Source: Thalassotalea euphylliae
GTDB taxonomy: Bacteria > Pseudomonadota > Gammaproteobacteria > Enterobacterales > Alteromonadaceae
Reading direction: 5' to 3'
Assembly (NCBI RefSeq): GCF_003390335.1
Contig: NZ_QUOU01000001.1
Span: 2,356,001 to 2,420,000, forward strand
Length of the DNA: 64,000 nt
The stretch's first letter is position 1. Every line of letters starts with the position of its first letter. The notes under the pieces are model-generated. The model was given only the letters and a program-made list of their open reading frames with translations, ran no database searches and was not told the origin of the DNA. Below, one piece after another: positions 24,674-33,821 of the stretch. Position numbers and translations under genes: made by a program.

Positions 24674-26380
24674 ATGGAAAAAGTGTGGCTAGAAAAAAGC
24701 TACCCGACTGGGGTGCCGTTTGAAATCGATCCTGACAAATATTCTTCGTTGGTGGAAATGTTTGAAACTTACACCAGCAAATACCAGAACAACACGGCAT
24801 TCATTAACATGGATGCCAGTATCACCTACCAAGAATTAGCCGAACAGGCACGTGCCTTTGCCGCTTATTTACAAACTCAATGGCATTTTCAGCCTGGCGA
24901 CAAATTCGCGATTATGATGCCAAATTGCTTACAGTACCCAGTCGCCCTGTTTGGTGCCTTATTGGCGGGCTTAACCGTGGTAAATGTTAACCCCTTGTAC
25001 ACGGCACGAGAATTAGAGCACCTACTAGCTGACTCAGACACTAAAGGTATTCTAATTATTGAAAACTTTGCCCATACACTTGCAGAAGTGATTGATAACA
25101 CAAAAGTCAAACACGTTATTGTCACCGGCCTTGGTGATCGTCTAGGTGGCTTAAAGGGCTTTATGGTTAATGCGGTTGTTAAGCACATCAAAAAAATGGT
25201 GCCCAAATATCACCTGCCTCAATCAGTGAAGTTTAACCAAGTGATTTCAGCAGGACAAAATGCCACATACACTTCGGTAGACATAAAGCCAACTGATCTT
25301 GCCTTCTTGCAATACACTGGCGGTACAACTGGCCCCTCTAAAGGGGTGATGATTACGCATCGCAATATGGTCGCCAACTTAGAGCAATCAAAAGCCATGA
25401 CCAATCCTGTGTTTGAGGTAAATCAGGAAATTATGGTGACTGCCCTACCGCTCTATCATATCTTCGCCCTCAACGCGAATTGCTTGTGTTTTATTGCGTA
25501 CGGCGGCACGAATTTGTTAATTACCAACCCGAAAGACATGCCAGGATTTGTTAAAGAATTAAGCAAATATCGCTTTACCGCAATTACAGGCGTTAATACC
25601 TTGTTTAATGGCCTTATTCATACGCCTGGTTTTGAAAAACTTGATTTTTCGGGTTTAAAGACCGCGCTTGGCGGTGGCATGGCCGTTCAGCGTCCGGTTG
25701 CCGAAAAATGGCAAGATATCACAGGCGTGAGGCTACTCGAAGGCTACGGCCTTACAGAATGCTGTCCGATGGTAACGATCAGTCCTTACGATCAAACGGA
25801 ATTTAATGGCTCTATCGGGTTACCCGCGGCATCAACTGAGATCCGCCTAGTGGATGAGCAAGGTGTTGATGTCGGTATCGAAGAGCCAGGCGAGCTATGG
25901 GTCAAAGGCCCGCAAGTAATGAAAGGCTATTTAAATCGCCCCGATGCGACCGCAGAAGCCATTGAAGATGGTTGGTTCAAAACAGGTGATATCGCCACCA
26001 TGGATGAAAATGGTTATTTCCGCATTGTTGATCGTAAAAAAGATATGATTATCGTGTCTGGCTTTAACGTTTATCCAAATGAGCTAGAGGAAGTGATGGC
26101 AACGCATGAGGGCGTGTTAGAAGCTGCGGCTATCGGTATCCCATGTGCAGCAACTGGTGAGAAAATTCGTATTTATATCGTGAAAAAACAAGCGGATTTA
26201 ACACAAGATTCACTGATTGCCCATGCGCGCGAAAATTTAACCAAATACAAAGTGCCTAAAGAAATCGTCTTCATTGATGAAATGCCTAAATCGAACGTCG
26301 GTAAAATTTTAAGAAAAGAGCTGCGTGTGCTTGCCGCAAATAACACCGCAGGTTCGTCGGCAAAAAGTGAGGCTGCTTAG
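24674..26380 (+). CDS. fadD: Long-chain fatty acid-CoA ligase (FadD-like)
   Basis: A 568-residue adenylate-forming enzyme that activates fatty acids to acyl-CoA with ATP. The P-loop YTGGTTGPSKGVMITHRN (about 215-232), GYGLTECCPM (about 360), the TGD hinge GWFKTGDIATMDENGYFRIVDRKKDMIIVSG and the final PKSNVGKILRKELR lysine are all present. The N-terminus (MEKVWLEKSYPTGVPFEID) matches E. coli FadD. It supplies the cluster with substrate. FadD as a symbol marks closest likeness; paralogues may exist elsewhere in the genome. Confidence 0.9.
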   Translation: MEKVWLEKSYPTGVPFEIDPDKYSSLVEMFETYTSKYQNNTAFINMDASITYQELAEQARAFAAYLQTQWHFQPGDKFAIMMPNCLQYPVALFGALLAGLTVVNVNPLYTARELEHLLADSDTKGILIIENFAHTLAEVIDNTKVKHVIVTGLGDRLGGLKGFMVNAVVKHIKKMVPKYHLPQSVKFNQVISAGQNATYTSVDIKPTDLAFLQYTGGTTGPSKGVMITHRNMVANLEQSKAMTNPVFEVNQEIMVTALPLYHIFALNANCLCFIAYGGTNLLITNPKDMPGFVKELSKYRFTAITGVNTLFNGLIHTPGFEKLDFSGLKTALGGGMAVQRPVAEKWQDITGVRLLEGYGLTECCPMVTISPYDQTEFNGSIGLPAASTEIRLVDEQGVDVGIEEPGELWVKGPQVMKGYLNRPDATAEAIEDGWFKTGDIATMDENGYFRIVDRKKDMIIVSGFNVYPNELEEVMATHEGVLEAAAIGIPCAATGEKIRIYIVKKQADLTQDSLIAHARENLTKYKVPKEIVFIDEMPKSNVGKILRKELRVLAANNTAGSSAKSEAA

Positions 26381-26445
26381 CAACCGAACAATCACCTACC
26401 GCTCTCGCTTAGCGGTGGGTTAACCAGTTACCACCGTGGAGTAAT

Positions 26446-27507
26446 ATGATTCAAATATACGCTGGTGCCAGCGCCCTAAAAACAATTCAAAGTGAAGGCT
26501 TTAATGCCGCACTTTTTTCGGGATTTTTAGGTGCTAGTGGCGGCCCCAAATGGTTTACACTATTTGGGTTAGACAAATACTTATTTGGTGAATTTTTTAA
26601 AGACAGGAATTCACCGTTAAATATCATGGGCTCAAGTGCTGGTGCATTTAGAGCTGCCTGTTTTGGCCAGTCAGACCCTGTTGCCGCAATTACCCGCTTG
26701 GCAACCGATTACGCAAATACCGTTTATGACTCGCAAAAGCCAACCCCCGGCGAAATAACCGAAAAAGGCCGCGTGCTATTAGATAATGTGCTTGGCGAGC
26801 ATGGCGTTCATGAAATTATTAATAACCCCATACGAAAAGCACACTTTGTTGTTGCAAAATCAAATGGCTTTGTCGCCAGTGAAAACAAACTCGCACAAGG
26901 TGTAGGTCTGGTTAGCAGTTTTGTTAGAAACCGTGTCAATCGCCAGCTGCTGCGCAGTCAATATGAGCGCTATATTTTTCAACCAGCCAGTAGTGATATG
27001 ACCATTAGTGACCCTGATGAGTTCGCCACTCATATTACTTACTTAACACCGGATAATTTAAAGCAAGCGTTGCTTGCCTCAGGCTCTATTCCGATAGTGA
27101 TGGCCGGCATAGCCGATATACCTGACTGCCCACCTGGCATGTATCGCGATGGTGGCATAGTCGATTATCACTTTGATATCAAAATTCACAACCCGGGCTT
27201 AGTGCTTTATCCCCATTTTAGCCAAACGTTACGCGCTGGTTGGTTTGATAAAAGTTTAGCTCGCCCCGTTCGCGAGTGTAATTACGACAACATTGTTGTG
27301 ATTTGTCCTACTGATGCTTTTGTCGCGTCATTGCCACTGAAAAAGATACCTGATCGTAAAGATTTTACCGAGCTTGATAGTCAAACCCGCATCAAAGTTT
27401 GGCATCAAGTGTTAAGCCAAAGCGAGCAATTAGCAGATGGCTTCCATGAATTTATCAATACACAAGCGATTGAAAAAATACAGCCTATTTCTGCATTAGT
27501 GGCATAG
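26446..27507 (+). CDS. Patatin-like phospholipase/esterase
   Basis: A 353-residue patatin-fold hydrolase. The catalytic pieces are visible: oxyanion stretch GASGGPKWFTLFG (about 30-42), nucleophile elbow GSSAG in NIMGSSAGAFRAA (about 62-66) and the DGG of CPPGMYRDGGIVDYHF (about 225-240). No signal peptide, so cytosolic. It would release acyl chains from lipids, or open lactones or storage esters, feeding the ligase just upstream. A GTGGAG ribosome-binding site lies 7 nt before the ATG. Confidence 0.85.
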   Translation: MIQIYAGASALKTIQSEGFNAALFSGFLGASGGPKWFTLFGLDKYLFGEFFKDRNSPLNIMGSSAGAFRAACFGQSDPVAAITRLATDYANTVYDSQKPTPGEITEKGRVLLDNVLGEHGVHEIINNPIRKAHFVVAKSNGFVASENKLAQGVGLVSSFVRNRVNRQLLRSQYERYIFQPASSDMTISDPDEFATHITYLTPDNLKQALLASGSIPIVMAGIADIPDCPPGMYRDGGIVDYHFDIKIHNPGLVLYPHFSQTLRAGWFDKSLARPVRECNYDNIVVICPTDAFVASLPLKKIPDRKDFTELDSQTRIKVWHQVLSQSEQLADGFHEFINTQAIEKIQPISALVA

Positions 27508-27564
27508 CTTGCTAGAACACAGTTTGCCTAGATTTAGCAAACACAGAAAAAACAAGGAAATAAT

Positions 27565-28575
27565 ATGAACGAGACAGCACAAGAATACACAGCGATTAAA
27601 TTAATCGCACGGCCAACGGGTGGTCCTATTACCGATGAATTGTTTGACATCGTCACACTAGCGCGCCCTGCATTAGCTCAAGGTGAGTTGCTAGTACAGC
27701 AAACGCATATGTCACTAGACCCTGCCATGTTTGGCTGGATGAGCCCAGATACAGAAAGCTATATTCCGCCAGTTGCCTTGGGCGATGTGATGCGCAGTAG
27801 CGGTATCGGTAAAGTGATAGAGTCAAAGCACCCAGATTTTCAAGTGGGCGATCGCGTTATGGGCTTATTGGGCTGGACTGAGATGCTCAAAACTGACGGC
27901 CAAGGCCTTAACAAAGTCCAAAATGACTTACCCGATGAAGCGGTTTTATCTATCTTCGCATTGCCCGGTATGACTGCAACCCAAGGGTTATTTGAAGTGG
28001 GTAAGCCTAAAGCTGGTGAAACCATTGTGGTATCAGGCGCAGCCGGCTCTGTTGGTTCAATTGTAGGTCAATTGGCGAAAGCTGATGGCCTGAACGTAAT
28101 TGGTGTGGTTGGCAGTGATGAAAAAGCCGAGTGGATCACCAATGAGTTGGGCTTCGATGGTGCAATTAATTACAAAACTGATGATCTCGACGCTAAATTG
28201 GCGGCTTTAGCGCCAAAAGGTGTTGATGTCTATTTTGAAAATACGGGGGGACCGATCCAACACGCCGTGTTTAACCGAATGAATGCTCATGGTCGCATCG
28301 CAGTATGTGGCTTGATCGCTGATTACGCGAAAGCGGTTCCTGATCTTGGCCCTAATTGGATCCAAGTCATTAAAAAGCGATTGACGATTCAGGGCTTCAC
28401 TATGCCAGATCATTACGGTGACATTCCCGCCTTGTTGGCTAAGCTCACCCCTTATGTCATGCAAGGGAAAATTAAATATCGCGCTCATGTACTCGAAGGG
28501 TTACCAGCAGCGATTAGTGGCCTTAATCTCTTCTTTACTGGCGGTAATCAAGGCAAGTTAATGGTTAAGCTTTAA
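27565..28575 (+). CDS. NADP-dependent alkene/enoyl reductase (MDR family)
   Basis: A 336-residue zinc-free medium-chain reductase related to prostaglandin reductase and leukotriene B4 dehydrogenase. The cofactor site is SGAAGSVGSIVGQLAKADG (about 153-171); the family blocks MSLDPAMFGWM, LPGMTATQGLFEVG and FENTGGPIQHAVFNRMN are present. Such enzymes reduce alpha,beta-unsaturated ketones or aldehydes with NADPH. In the cluster it may remove a double bond that blocks beta-oxidation, or detoxify enals. Assignment to the family is firm, the substrate is not. Confidence 0.85.
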   Translation: MNETAQEYTAIKLIARPTGGPITDELFDIVTLARPALAQGELLVQQTHMSLDPAMFGWMSPDTESYIPPVALGDVMRSSGIGKVIESKHPDFQVGDRVMGLLGWTEMLKTDGQGLNKVQNDLPDEAVLSIFALPGMTATQGLFEVGKPKAGETIVVSGAAGSVGSIVGQLAKADGLNVIGVVGSDEKAEWITNELGFDGAINYKTDDLDAKLAALAPKGVDVYFENTGGPIQHAVFNRMNAHGRIAVCGLIADYAKAVPDLGPNWIQVIKKRLTIQGFTMPDHYGDIPALLAKLTPYVMQGKIKYRAHVLEGLPAAISGLNLFFTGGNQGKLMVKL

Positions 28576-28609
28576 CACGCCTTCAAAAACTAAATTAAAA
28601 GGAAACGGT

Positions 28610-29299
28610 ATGAAATTCGGGCACACATTTCATCTAATGTTGAAAAGCTATACAAGCAAGCTAAACACAAGAAAGTTAAGCACAATAAAACTGGGTACCT
28701 TGACACTGCTTGGCTCACTACTCATGACTCCAATGACGGTGCTTGCCGATCATAATGACGGTCATAAAGGGCAAAATGCTAAGGCAGGCTCTAAACTGAG
28801 CTTTGATGAAACGAGTTTTAATTGTTTGGCAGAGATGACCCCAGTGCGAGGCTTTTTTGTCGACAACTTAATGCCGGCAAAATTAAAAGACACAGTAAAG
28901 GTTGCAGAGCAAGGCCAAGGCACCTATCCAGCGGGTTCTGTCGTTCAACTTATTCCGGGAGAAGTGATGGTGAAACACCCGAAAGGTACGAATCCATCAA
29001 CTAACGATTGGGAATTTGTTGAATTAGCCGTTTCGGCCCAAGGTAATAAATTTACTGCACGTGGCTTTGATGATGTAAAAAACAAATTTGGTGGTAATTG
29101 CTTAGATTGCCATCAAAAAGCTAAGCCAGAATTTGATCTTATTTGTGAGACGGGTCATGGCTGTGATCCCATTCCGATCACCCGGCCAATGATCGACGTT
29201 ATCCAAAAAACAGATCCCCGTTGTCAAGACAAGCCGCAGCTTACTGCCGATGAACTGGCGATTTTGAAGCAGCTGCAAGTAATGCTTGGTGGCGCTTAG
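28610..29299 (+). CDS. Exported monohaem c-type cytochrome
   Basis: A 229-residue exported protein. A long N-region leads to a signal segment (LGTLTLLGSLLMTPMTVLADHND, cut near ADH). One haem c site, CLDCH, appears in NKFGGNCLDCHQKAKPEF (about 163-167), followed by a second cysteine pair in CETGHGCDPIP that may form a disulfide. The fold is not recognised; it is not a standard small class I cytochrome. It ends the catabolic operon and is followed by a strong terminator, so it may carry electrons for a periplasmic oxidation linked to the pathway. Confidence 0.7.
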   Translation: MKFGHTFHLMLKSYTSKLNTRKLSTIKLGTLTLLGSLLMTPMTVLADHNDGHKGQNAKAGSKLSFDETSFNCLAEMTPVRGFFVDNLMPAKLKDTVKVAEQGQGTYPAGSVVQLIPGEVMVKHPKGTNPSTNDWEFVELAVSAQGNKFTARGFDDVKNKFGGNCLDCHQKAKPEFDLICETGHGCDPIPITRPMIDVIQKTDPRCQDKPQLTADELAILKQLQVMLGGA

Positions 29300-29326
29300 C
29301 CAAAAGCCATACTTGAACTATATGTA

Positions 29327-29377
29327 AAGCTAGATAAACGTTCCTTTATTCTTGATAACGTTTATTTAGCTTCTTTT
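29327..29377 (+). terminator. Intrinsic terminator of the catabolic cluster
   Basis: AAGCTAGATAAACGTT (29327-29342) pairs with AACGTTTATTTAGCTT (29357-29372) with a single mismatch, followed by CTTTT. This 16-bp stem 27 nt after the cytochrome stop is a convincing terminator. The following 29378-29582 holds no gene but probably the promoter of the remnant at 29583. Confidence 0.8.
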
Positions 29378-29582
29378 GACATAAAGATAGCTAGCATCTA
29401 GTTTCTCCCATCACATCCCATCACAACAAGTTAAAAACCTATAAATAACACAAGATTAACACCTATAACTTTCCTTTAACCGGCTAAGGGAAAACCCGTA
29501 GTCGTTATCAGACATTTGCCAATTACGCTTTTGAAACTGTTCCTGTATACTGCGCGCGTTTTATGATCAACCAAAGTAATTT

Positions 29583-29774
29583 ATGAACAAAAATTCGTTG
29601 CCTTCTTTGTTAACGTATTCGGCATTAATCAGTGCGCCTACAGTTGCAAGCGACACTTTTAATCTCGACGATGAGTATAAGGTTTCGTTAGTTGAGGCTA
29701 TCAATGCCGACCGTACTCATCCGGGAGAGAATTCAATTAAAAAATATTACGCCTCCCCTCAGTCTTGGCGGTGA
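29583..29774 (+). pseudogene. Truncated remnant of an exported protein
   Basis: A 63-codon frame starting with a signal-like segment (LPSLLTYSALISAPTVASD) and then DEYKVSLVEAINADRTHPGENS before a stop. The motif after the signal (ADRTHPGEN...KKYYASPQ) recalls the start of a family of exported predicted methyltransferases that continue for ~200 more residues; those residues are absent here. It is more likely a decayed 5' fragment than a real 63-residue protein. Family likeness is weak. Confidence 0.35.
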
Positions 29775-29915
29775 GTTCGCAAAATGTCATTTTGAATCAG
29801 GTAATTACGAAGACTTTCAATTGTCAGCGAAATACGTTCTTTAATTCTTCGAATATAGAAAGTGCCAGGTAGCACCTTTTTCACATCAGACAAGGATTTC
29901 TCACTGGAAACTCTT

Positions 29916-31985
29916 ATGAACTTTAGTATAAAAACCAAGTTAATTGCGTTTGCAACTAGTGCCTTGGTCATTCTCGGCACAGTCTCAATCGTTAATTCGC
30001 TACAAACAAAAAGTACTGTCTTGCAGGTAGCATCAGAAAATGTTGGCGAGGCAGTAAAGAACACCTTACATGCCGAATTAAAAGGCCAACTTGACACAGT
30101 GACACTATCCGCTGAGCTATTCTATCAGCAAGCAAACCTTGAAAATGTCAAAGCAGAGCTTGCGGATGAACTCACTGTCATTTATCAAACCGTAGACAGC
30201 ATCTACAAAAATACAGCATCAAAAAAACAGGCAAAACTCAATGTTCATGCCTTTCTAAATAACTATCGCTGGGGCAACGGGCGCTATGTGTTTAGTTACG
30301 ATGTGGACACTATTAATTATACAACCCACAGCATTAACCCTGATATGATTGGCAAGAGTGCCAAAGACGCGAGCGATATCAATGGCGTGTACTACGCTAG
30401 AAATATCGTAAATGTTGCGTTAAGCAGTGATATTGGCTACACCCAGTACGCGTTTAAAAATCCGGTTAGCAATCAAGTTGAAAACAAAATTACCGGCGCA
30501 AAATTATTTAAGCCGTTAAATATCGTCATATCGACGGGTGAGTATATCTCCAGTTTACAAGCTGAAAAAAAGGCACAAGCGCTAGCGATGATAGGTAAAG
30601 CTAAGTTTGGTAAAAATGGTTATTTCTGGGTGCAAGACAGCAAAGGGGTCATATTGGCTCATCCGAAAGCTGCAATTGTGGGTACCAGTATTGCTAACAC
30701 CATTAAAGTCGCCAAGCAACTGAGCAGCCAAAGTGATGCCTTTGTTGATATGGCTTTTAACAACCCTGCAACTAACCAAACCGAAAATAAAATTGCTTAC
30801 GCTCGTAAGGTTTTCCCTGATTGGGGCTGGACTATAGCCACTGGTGCTTACGAGAGTGATATTATCACGGCACAGCAACAATTAACGGATGCAACCAAAG
30901 AAGTCTTTGAAGCGAAATCTAGCCAAAACATCGCTTTGCTCTTAATCATCACAGTCGTGGCCATTGGCGCATTTATTTGGTTTATCAATCGTATCGTGGT
31001 TCGCCTTGCCATGCTTAACACGCGCATTAAGAGTTTATCCAGTGGTGAAGCCGATTTGCGCTCGCGTTTAACGATTGTAGGCAAAGATGAAATCACAGAA
31101 ATTGCGGACTCAGTCAATCAGTTTATTGGTTACTTGCAGGAGATGCTCAAAGAGCTAGCCGTTTCGTCAAATCACATTACCGATAATATTACTAATCTAT
31201 CGCAGCAATCTGATCAAAATCATCGAGCATTGAGCGAGCATGCCAACGAAACAGACCAAGTGGTAACCGCCATTACAGAAATGAGCGCCACCGCATTCAG
31301 TGTTGCAGAAAATGCGAGCCAATCCGCTAACAATACGAATCAAGCGGAACAGGAAGTAATTGCCGCGCAGCAGCTTGTCGATTCAACCAACCAAAGTGTT
31401 GATAGTTTAATGGCAGAAATTGAACAAGCAGCATCAAACATTCATACCATGAACGATAACACCCAAGCGATAATAAACGTGCTTGCTGTTATTGGTGAGA
31501 TTGCTGATCAAACGAATTTACTCGCCCTTAATGCCGCAATTGAAGCAGCTCGTGCTGGCGATCAAGGACGAGGTTTTGCTGTTGTTGCTGATGAAGTACG
31601 TGCCCTTGCCTCTCGCACACAAACGAGTACGGCAGAGATTAATGAGATTCTCACGAAAGTACAAAATGATGCAGACAATGCAGTAAAAGCCATGGACGCA
31701 ACGCAATCAAGCTGTAAACTCGCTTCTGACAACACCGACAAAGTATCGGCATTCTTGGTTAACATGACGCAGTCAATTACAGATATTAACGATCTAAACA
31801 ATCAAATTGCCACGGCTGCTGAACAACAAAGCGCAGTGACCGAGGAAGTTAGTCAGAATATGAATAACATCCAATCAGTCGTCACTGGACTTACACAAAG
31901 TGGTGAGCAGACAATGACAAGTAGCCACGAATTGGCCGCAACTAATCAGCAGCTATCTGGGCTGATCAACCAATTTAAGGTTTAA
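29916..31985 (+). CDS. Methyl-accepting chemotaxis protein with tandem Cache modules
   Basis: A 689-residue chemoreceptor read from ATG 29916 (GGAA 6 nt upstream); an in-frame ATG at 29862 lacks a good site. Membrane segment 1 is at about 8-30. The periplasmic part has two related Cache modules (NGRYVFSYDVDTINYTTHSI and KNGYFWVQDSKGVILAHP, each ending in STGEY or ATGAY). Segment 2 lies at about 345-367, then HAMP, then the cytoplasmic signalling helix with the standard tip (EIADQTNLLALNAAIEAARA, GRGFAVVADEVRALA). It senses a small periplasmic ligand, likely an organic acid, and controls CheA. No chemotaxis genes are nearby. Confidence 0.92.
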   Translation: MNFSIKTKLIAFATSALVILGTVSIVNSLQTKSTVLQVASENVGEAVKNTLHAELKGQLDTVTLSAELFYQQANLENVKAELADELTVIYQTVDSIYKNTASKKQAKLNVHAFLNNYRWGNGRYVFSYDVDTINYTTHSINPDMIGKSAKDASDINGVYYARNIVNVALSSDIGYTQYAFKNPVSNQVENKITGAKLFKPLNIVISTGEYISSLQAEKKAQALAMIGKAKFGKNGYFWVQDSKGVILAHPKAAIVGTSIANTIKVAKQLSSQSDAFVDMAFNNPATNQTENKIAYARKVFPDWGWTIATGAYESDIITAQQQLTDATKEVFEAKSSQNIALLLIITVVAIGAFIWFINRIVVRLAMLNTRIKSLSSGEADLRSRLTIVGKDEITEIADSVNQFIGYLQEMLKELAVSSNHITDNITNLSQQSDQNHRALSEHANETDQVVTAITEMSATAFSVAENASQSANNTNQAEQEVIAAQQLVDSTNQSVDSLMAEIEQAASNIHTMNDNTQAIINVLAVIGEIADQTNLLALNAAIEAARAGDQGRGFAVVADEVRALASRTQTSTAEINEILTKVQNDADNAVKAMDATQSSCKLASDNTDKVSAFLVNMTQSITDINDLNNQIATAAEQQSAVTEEVSQNMNNIQSVVTGLTQSGEQTMTSSHELAATNQQLSGLINQFKV

Positions 31986-32012
31986 ATCAGCGCATACCGC
32001 AGCTGCACCTGT

Positions 32013-32073
32013 AAGCTACTTGGTAAGCTATGTCCCCCCTGTTATTGCGGGTAACATAGTTACTAAGTAGCTT
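32013..32073. terminator. Bidirectional terminator between chemoreceptor and gtrA
   Basis: AAGCTACTTGGTAAGCTATGT (trimmed here: arms 32013-32033 and 32054-32073) forms a ~20-bp stem with three mismatches. CTTTTCCC follows on the plus side and A-rich sequence lies beyond. It separates the convergent chemoreceptor and GtrA genes and can serve both. Confidence 0.65.
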
Positions 32074-32144
32074 CTTTTCCCTCAAAATTTTTTATCTATC
32101 ATTAACGCTTGATACAAGGCTGTTATATTGACTTGCCTTATTTT

Positions 32145-32567
32145 TTACACCGAAGCTTTTGCAAATACGACGAATTTTGACAACCAAAAGTTACTTACCG
32201 TACCCACGAGTATGCCCAAAACAAAACTCACACTTAGCGGTAAAATCAAACTGGCTGCGAAGAAAACACTGATATTCAGCAAACCAGACAGATGACAATA
32301 AAACACATAATGTAGCCATTGCTGTTGCATTGATGCCGTTTTGTCTCGACTAATCTTTGCTAATTGCCCAGAGTGACTGTGGCCATCATTATCAACAAAA
32401 GTAAAATATTTATTACCGAGCCAAGTAACATTTACCGCCAACCAAAATGCGATTAGGCGACTTAATAGTAAATCGTTGCCCATTAACTGTAGTGCAGTAA
32501 AGCAAAGGCTATCAGCAATAAAGCCAATAGTGCCAACAGATAAAAACTTATAAAACTCTCGTGTCAT
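32145..32567 (-). CDS. GtrA-family membrane protein
   Basis: A 140-residue protein with four hydrophobic segments (LSVGTIGFIADSLCFTALQL; LLLSRLIAFWLAVNVTWLGN; LLNISVFFAASLILPLSVSF; LGILVGTVSNFWLSKFVVF). This is the GtrA pattern, including WLGNKYFTF. GtrA proteins are thought to help flip polyprenyl-phosphate-linked sugars across the inner membrane for cell-envelope glycosylation. It is divergent from the GT2/GT39 pair, whose products make and use such lipid-linked sugars, so the three likely work together. Confidence 0.85.
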   Translation of the reverse strand: MTREFYKFLSVGTIGFIADSLCFTALQLMGNDLLLSRLIAFWLAVNVTWLGNKYFTFVDNDGHSHSGQLAKISRDKTASMQQQWLHYVFYCHLSGLLNISVFFAASLILPLSVSFVLGILVGTVSNFWLSKFVVFAKASV

Positions 32568-32619
32568 TAATTTCTCTTCTTGAGGTATTAATCACCAAAG
32601 CGTAATGCTGAGCTAGTCT

Positions 32620-32744
32620 AAAAAATGTCAAATAACACTTAGCCTGTGTTTGGGATTCTCCTAGCTAACGAGTATGGCTTTAACGCATAAACAGCAGCCT
32701 CGCCCCGACTAATACGATCAATAATGTTAGCTGTGACATTTTTT
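32620..32744. promoter_or_regulatory. Divergent promoter region with a distant perfect dyad
   Basis: AAAAAATGTCA (32620-32630) and TGACATTTTTT (32734-32744) are 11-bp perfect inverse copies 103 nt apart, in the gap between gtrA and the GT2 gene. A looping repressor with two sites is possible; chance cannot be excluded for AT-rich arms. No gene lies in 32568-32804. Confidence 0.35.
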
Positions 32745-32804
32745 GGACACTAAGTGAATTAGGGTAAGCCCAGATTTAGCTTAAATGAGCCCAAAAGAGT
32801 CACT

Positions 32805-33821
32805 ATGAATATCGTCGATATAGAGTTAGCCAAAGAGAATATGGCTGGTCAATTTAACACTACCCTAAGTATTGTTGTGCCTGTCTACAATGAACAAGAA
32901 GTACTGCCATTATTTCACCACGAGTTGTCTACTGAGCTGGCGCGTTTACCAAACGAACAAGTGGAAATCATTTATGTCAACGACGGGAGTACCGATAACA
33001 GTTGGCAAATTATGCAAACACTTTCAACGCAAACAGCACATATCGAGTGTTTAAACCTGAGCCGAAATTTTGGTAAGGAAGCCGCACTCACCGCGGGTTT
33101 AGATCACGCTTGCGGCGAATGCGTGGTGATATTGGATGCCGATCTGCAAGATCCTCCTTGCTTGCTTCCGCAAATGCTAGCAGCATGGCGACAAGGCGCA
33201 GACGTGGTTAATATGAAACGAGGCATTCGCCATGACGAATCAAAAATCAAACTTTTTTGTGCCAGCACCTATTACTGGCTGCTTGATCACTTATCTGATG
33301 TTCCCATTGAACGTGACGTAGGTGATTTTCGTCTACTCAGTCGCCGTATGGTTGATCATATCAAGCAGTTGCCAGAGCGCAATCGCTACATGAAAGGCAT
33401 TATGTCTTGGCCTGGCTTTAAGCAAACAACCATCACTTTTGATCGACCCGGTCGCGCCGCTGGTGAAACCAAGTGGTCTTTTCTTGAGCTCGTTAGATTG
33501 GGCTTATCGGGGATCACGGCCTTTAGTGTGCGGCCGTTAAAAATGGCGAGTTGGTTGGGAGGCGCCATATCCCTTGTCGCATTTTTCTATGGCTTATGGG
33601 TTATGTTCAAAACACTGGTATTTGGCGAGGCAGTTGCCGGTTACCCAACCATAGTGCTTATTCAACTATTCCTTGGCGGAATTCAATTACTCACCATAGG
33701 GATTTTAGGAGAGTATGTCGGCCGTGTGTTTATTGAAAGCAAAAAGCGCCCGATATACTTGTTAATGGATGTTGAAAGTAGCGCGCAAGCAATACCGAGT
33801 GAAATGCAGCAACATGGATAA
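32805..33821 (+). CDS. Polyprenyl-phosphate glycosyltransferase (GT2, ArnC/GtrB-like)
   Basis: A 338-residue membrane-bound GT2 enzyme. The catalytic domain shows VVPVYNEQEVLP (about 26-37), the DGSTD loop (YVNDGSTDNSW), the DADLQDPP metal motif (about 109-116) and GDFRLLSRR. Two membrane segments follow near the C-terminus (ASWLGGAISLVAFFYGLWVM and IVLIQLFLGGIQLLTIGILG). Such enzymes load a sugar from a nucleotide onto undecaprenyl phosphate. Its stop overlaps the start of the GT39 gene. Confidence 0.9.
   Translation: MNIVDIELAKENMAGQFNTTLSIVVPVYNEQEVLPLFHHELSTELARLPNEQVEIIYVNDGSTDNSWQIMQTLSTQTAHIECLNLSRNFGKEAALTAGLDHACGECVVILDADLQDPPCLLPQMLAAWRQGADVVNMKRGIRHDESKIKLFCASTYYWLLDHLSDVPIERDVGDFRLLSRRMVDHIKQLPERNRYMKGIMSWPGFKQTTITFDRPGRAAGETKWSFLELVRLGLSGITAFSVRPLKMASWLGGAISLVAFFYGLWVMFKTLVFGEAVAGYPTIVLIQLFLGGIQLLTIGILGEYVGRVFIESKKRPIYLLMDVESSAQAIPSEMQQHG

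Noticed and set aside
32620..32744. The dyad AAAAAATGTCA/TGACATTTTTT as a transposon end pair
   Set aside because: The interval is only ~125 bp, has no target duplication or matching copy in the window, and the arms are AT-rich; listed only as a possible regulatory dyad.
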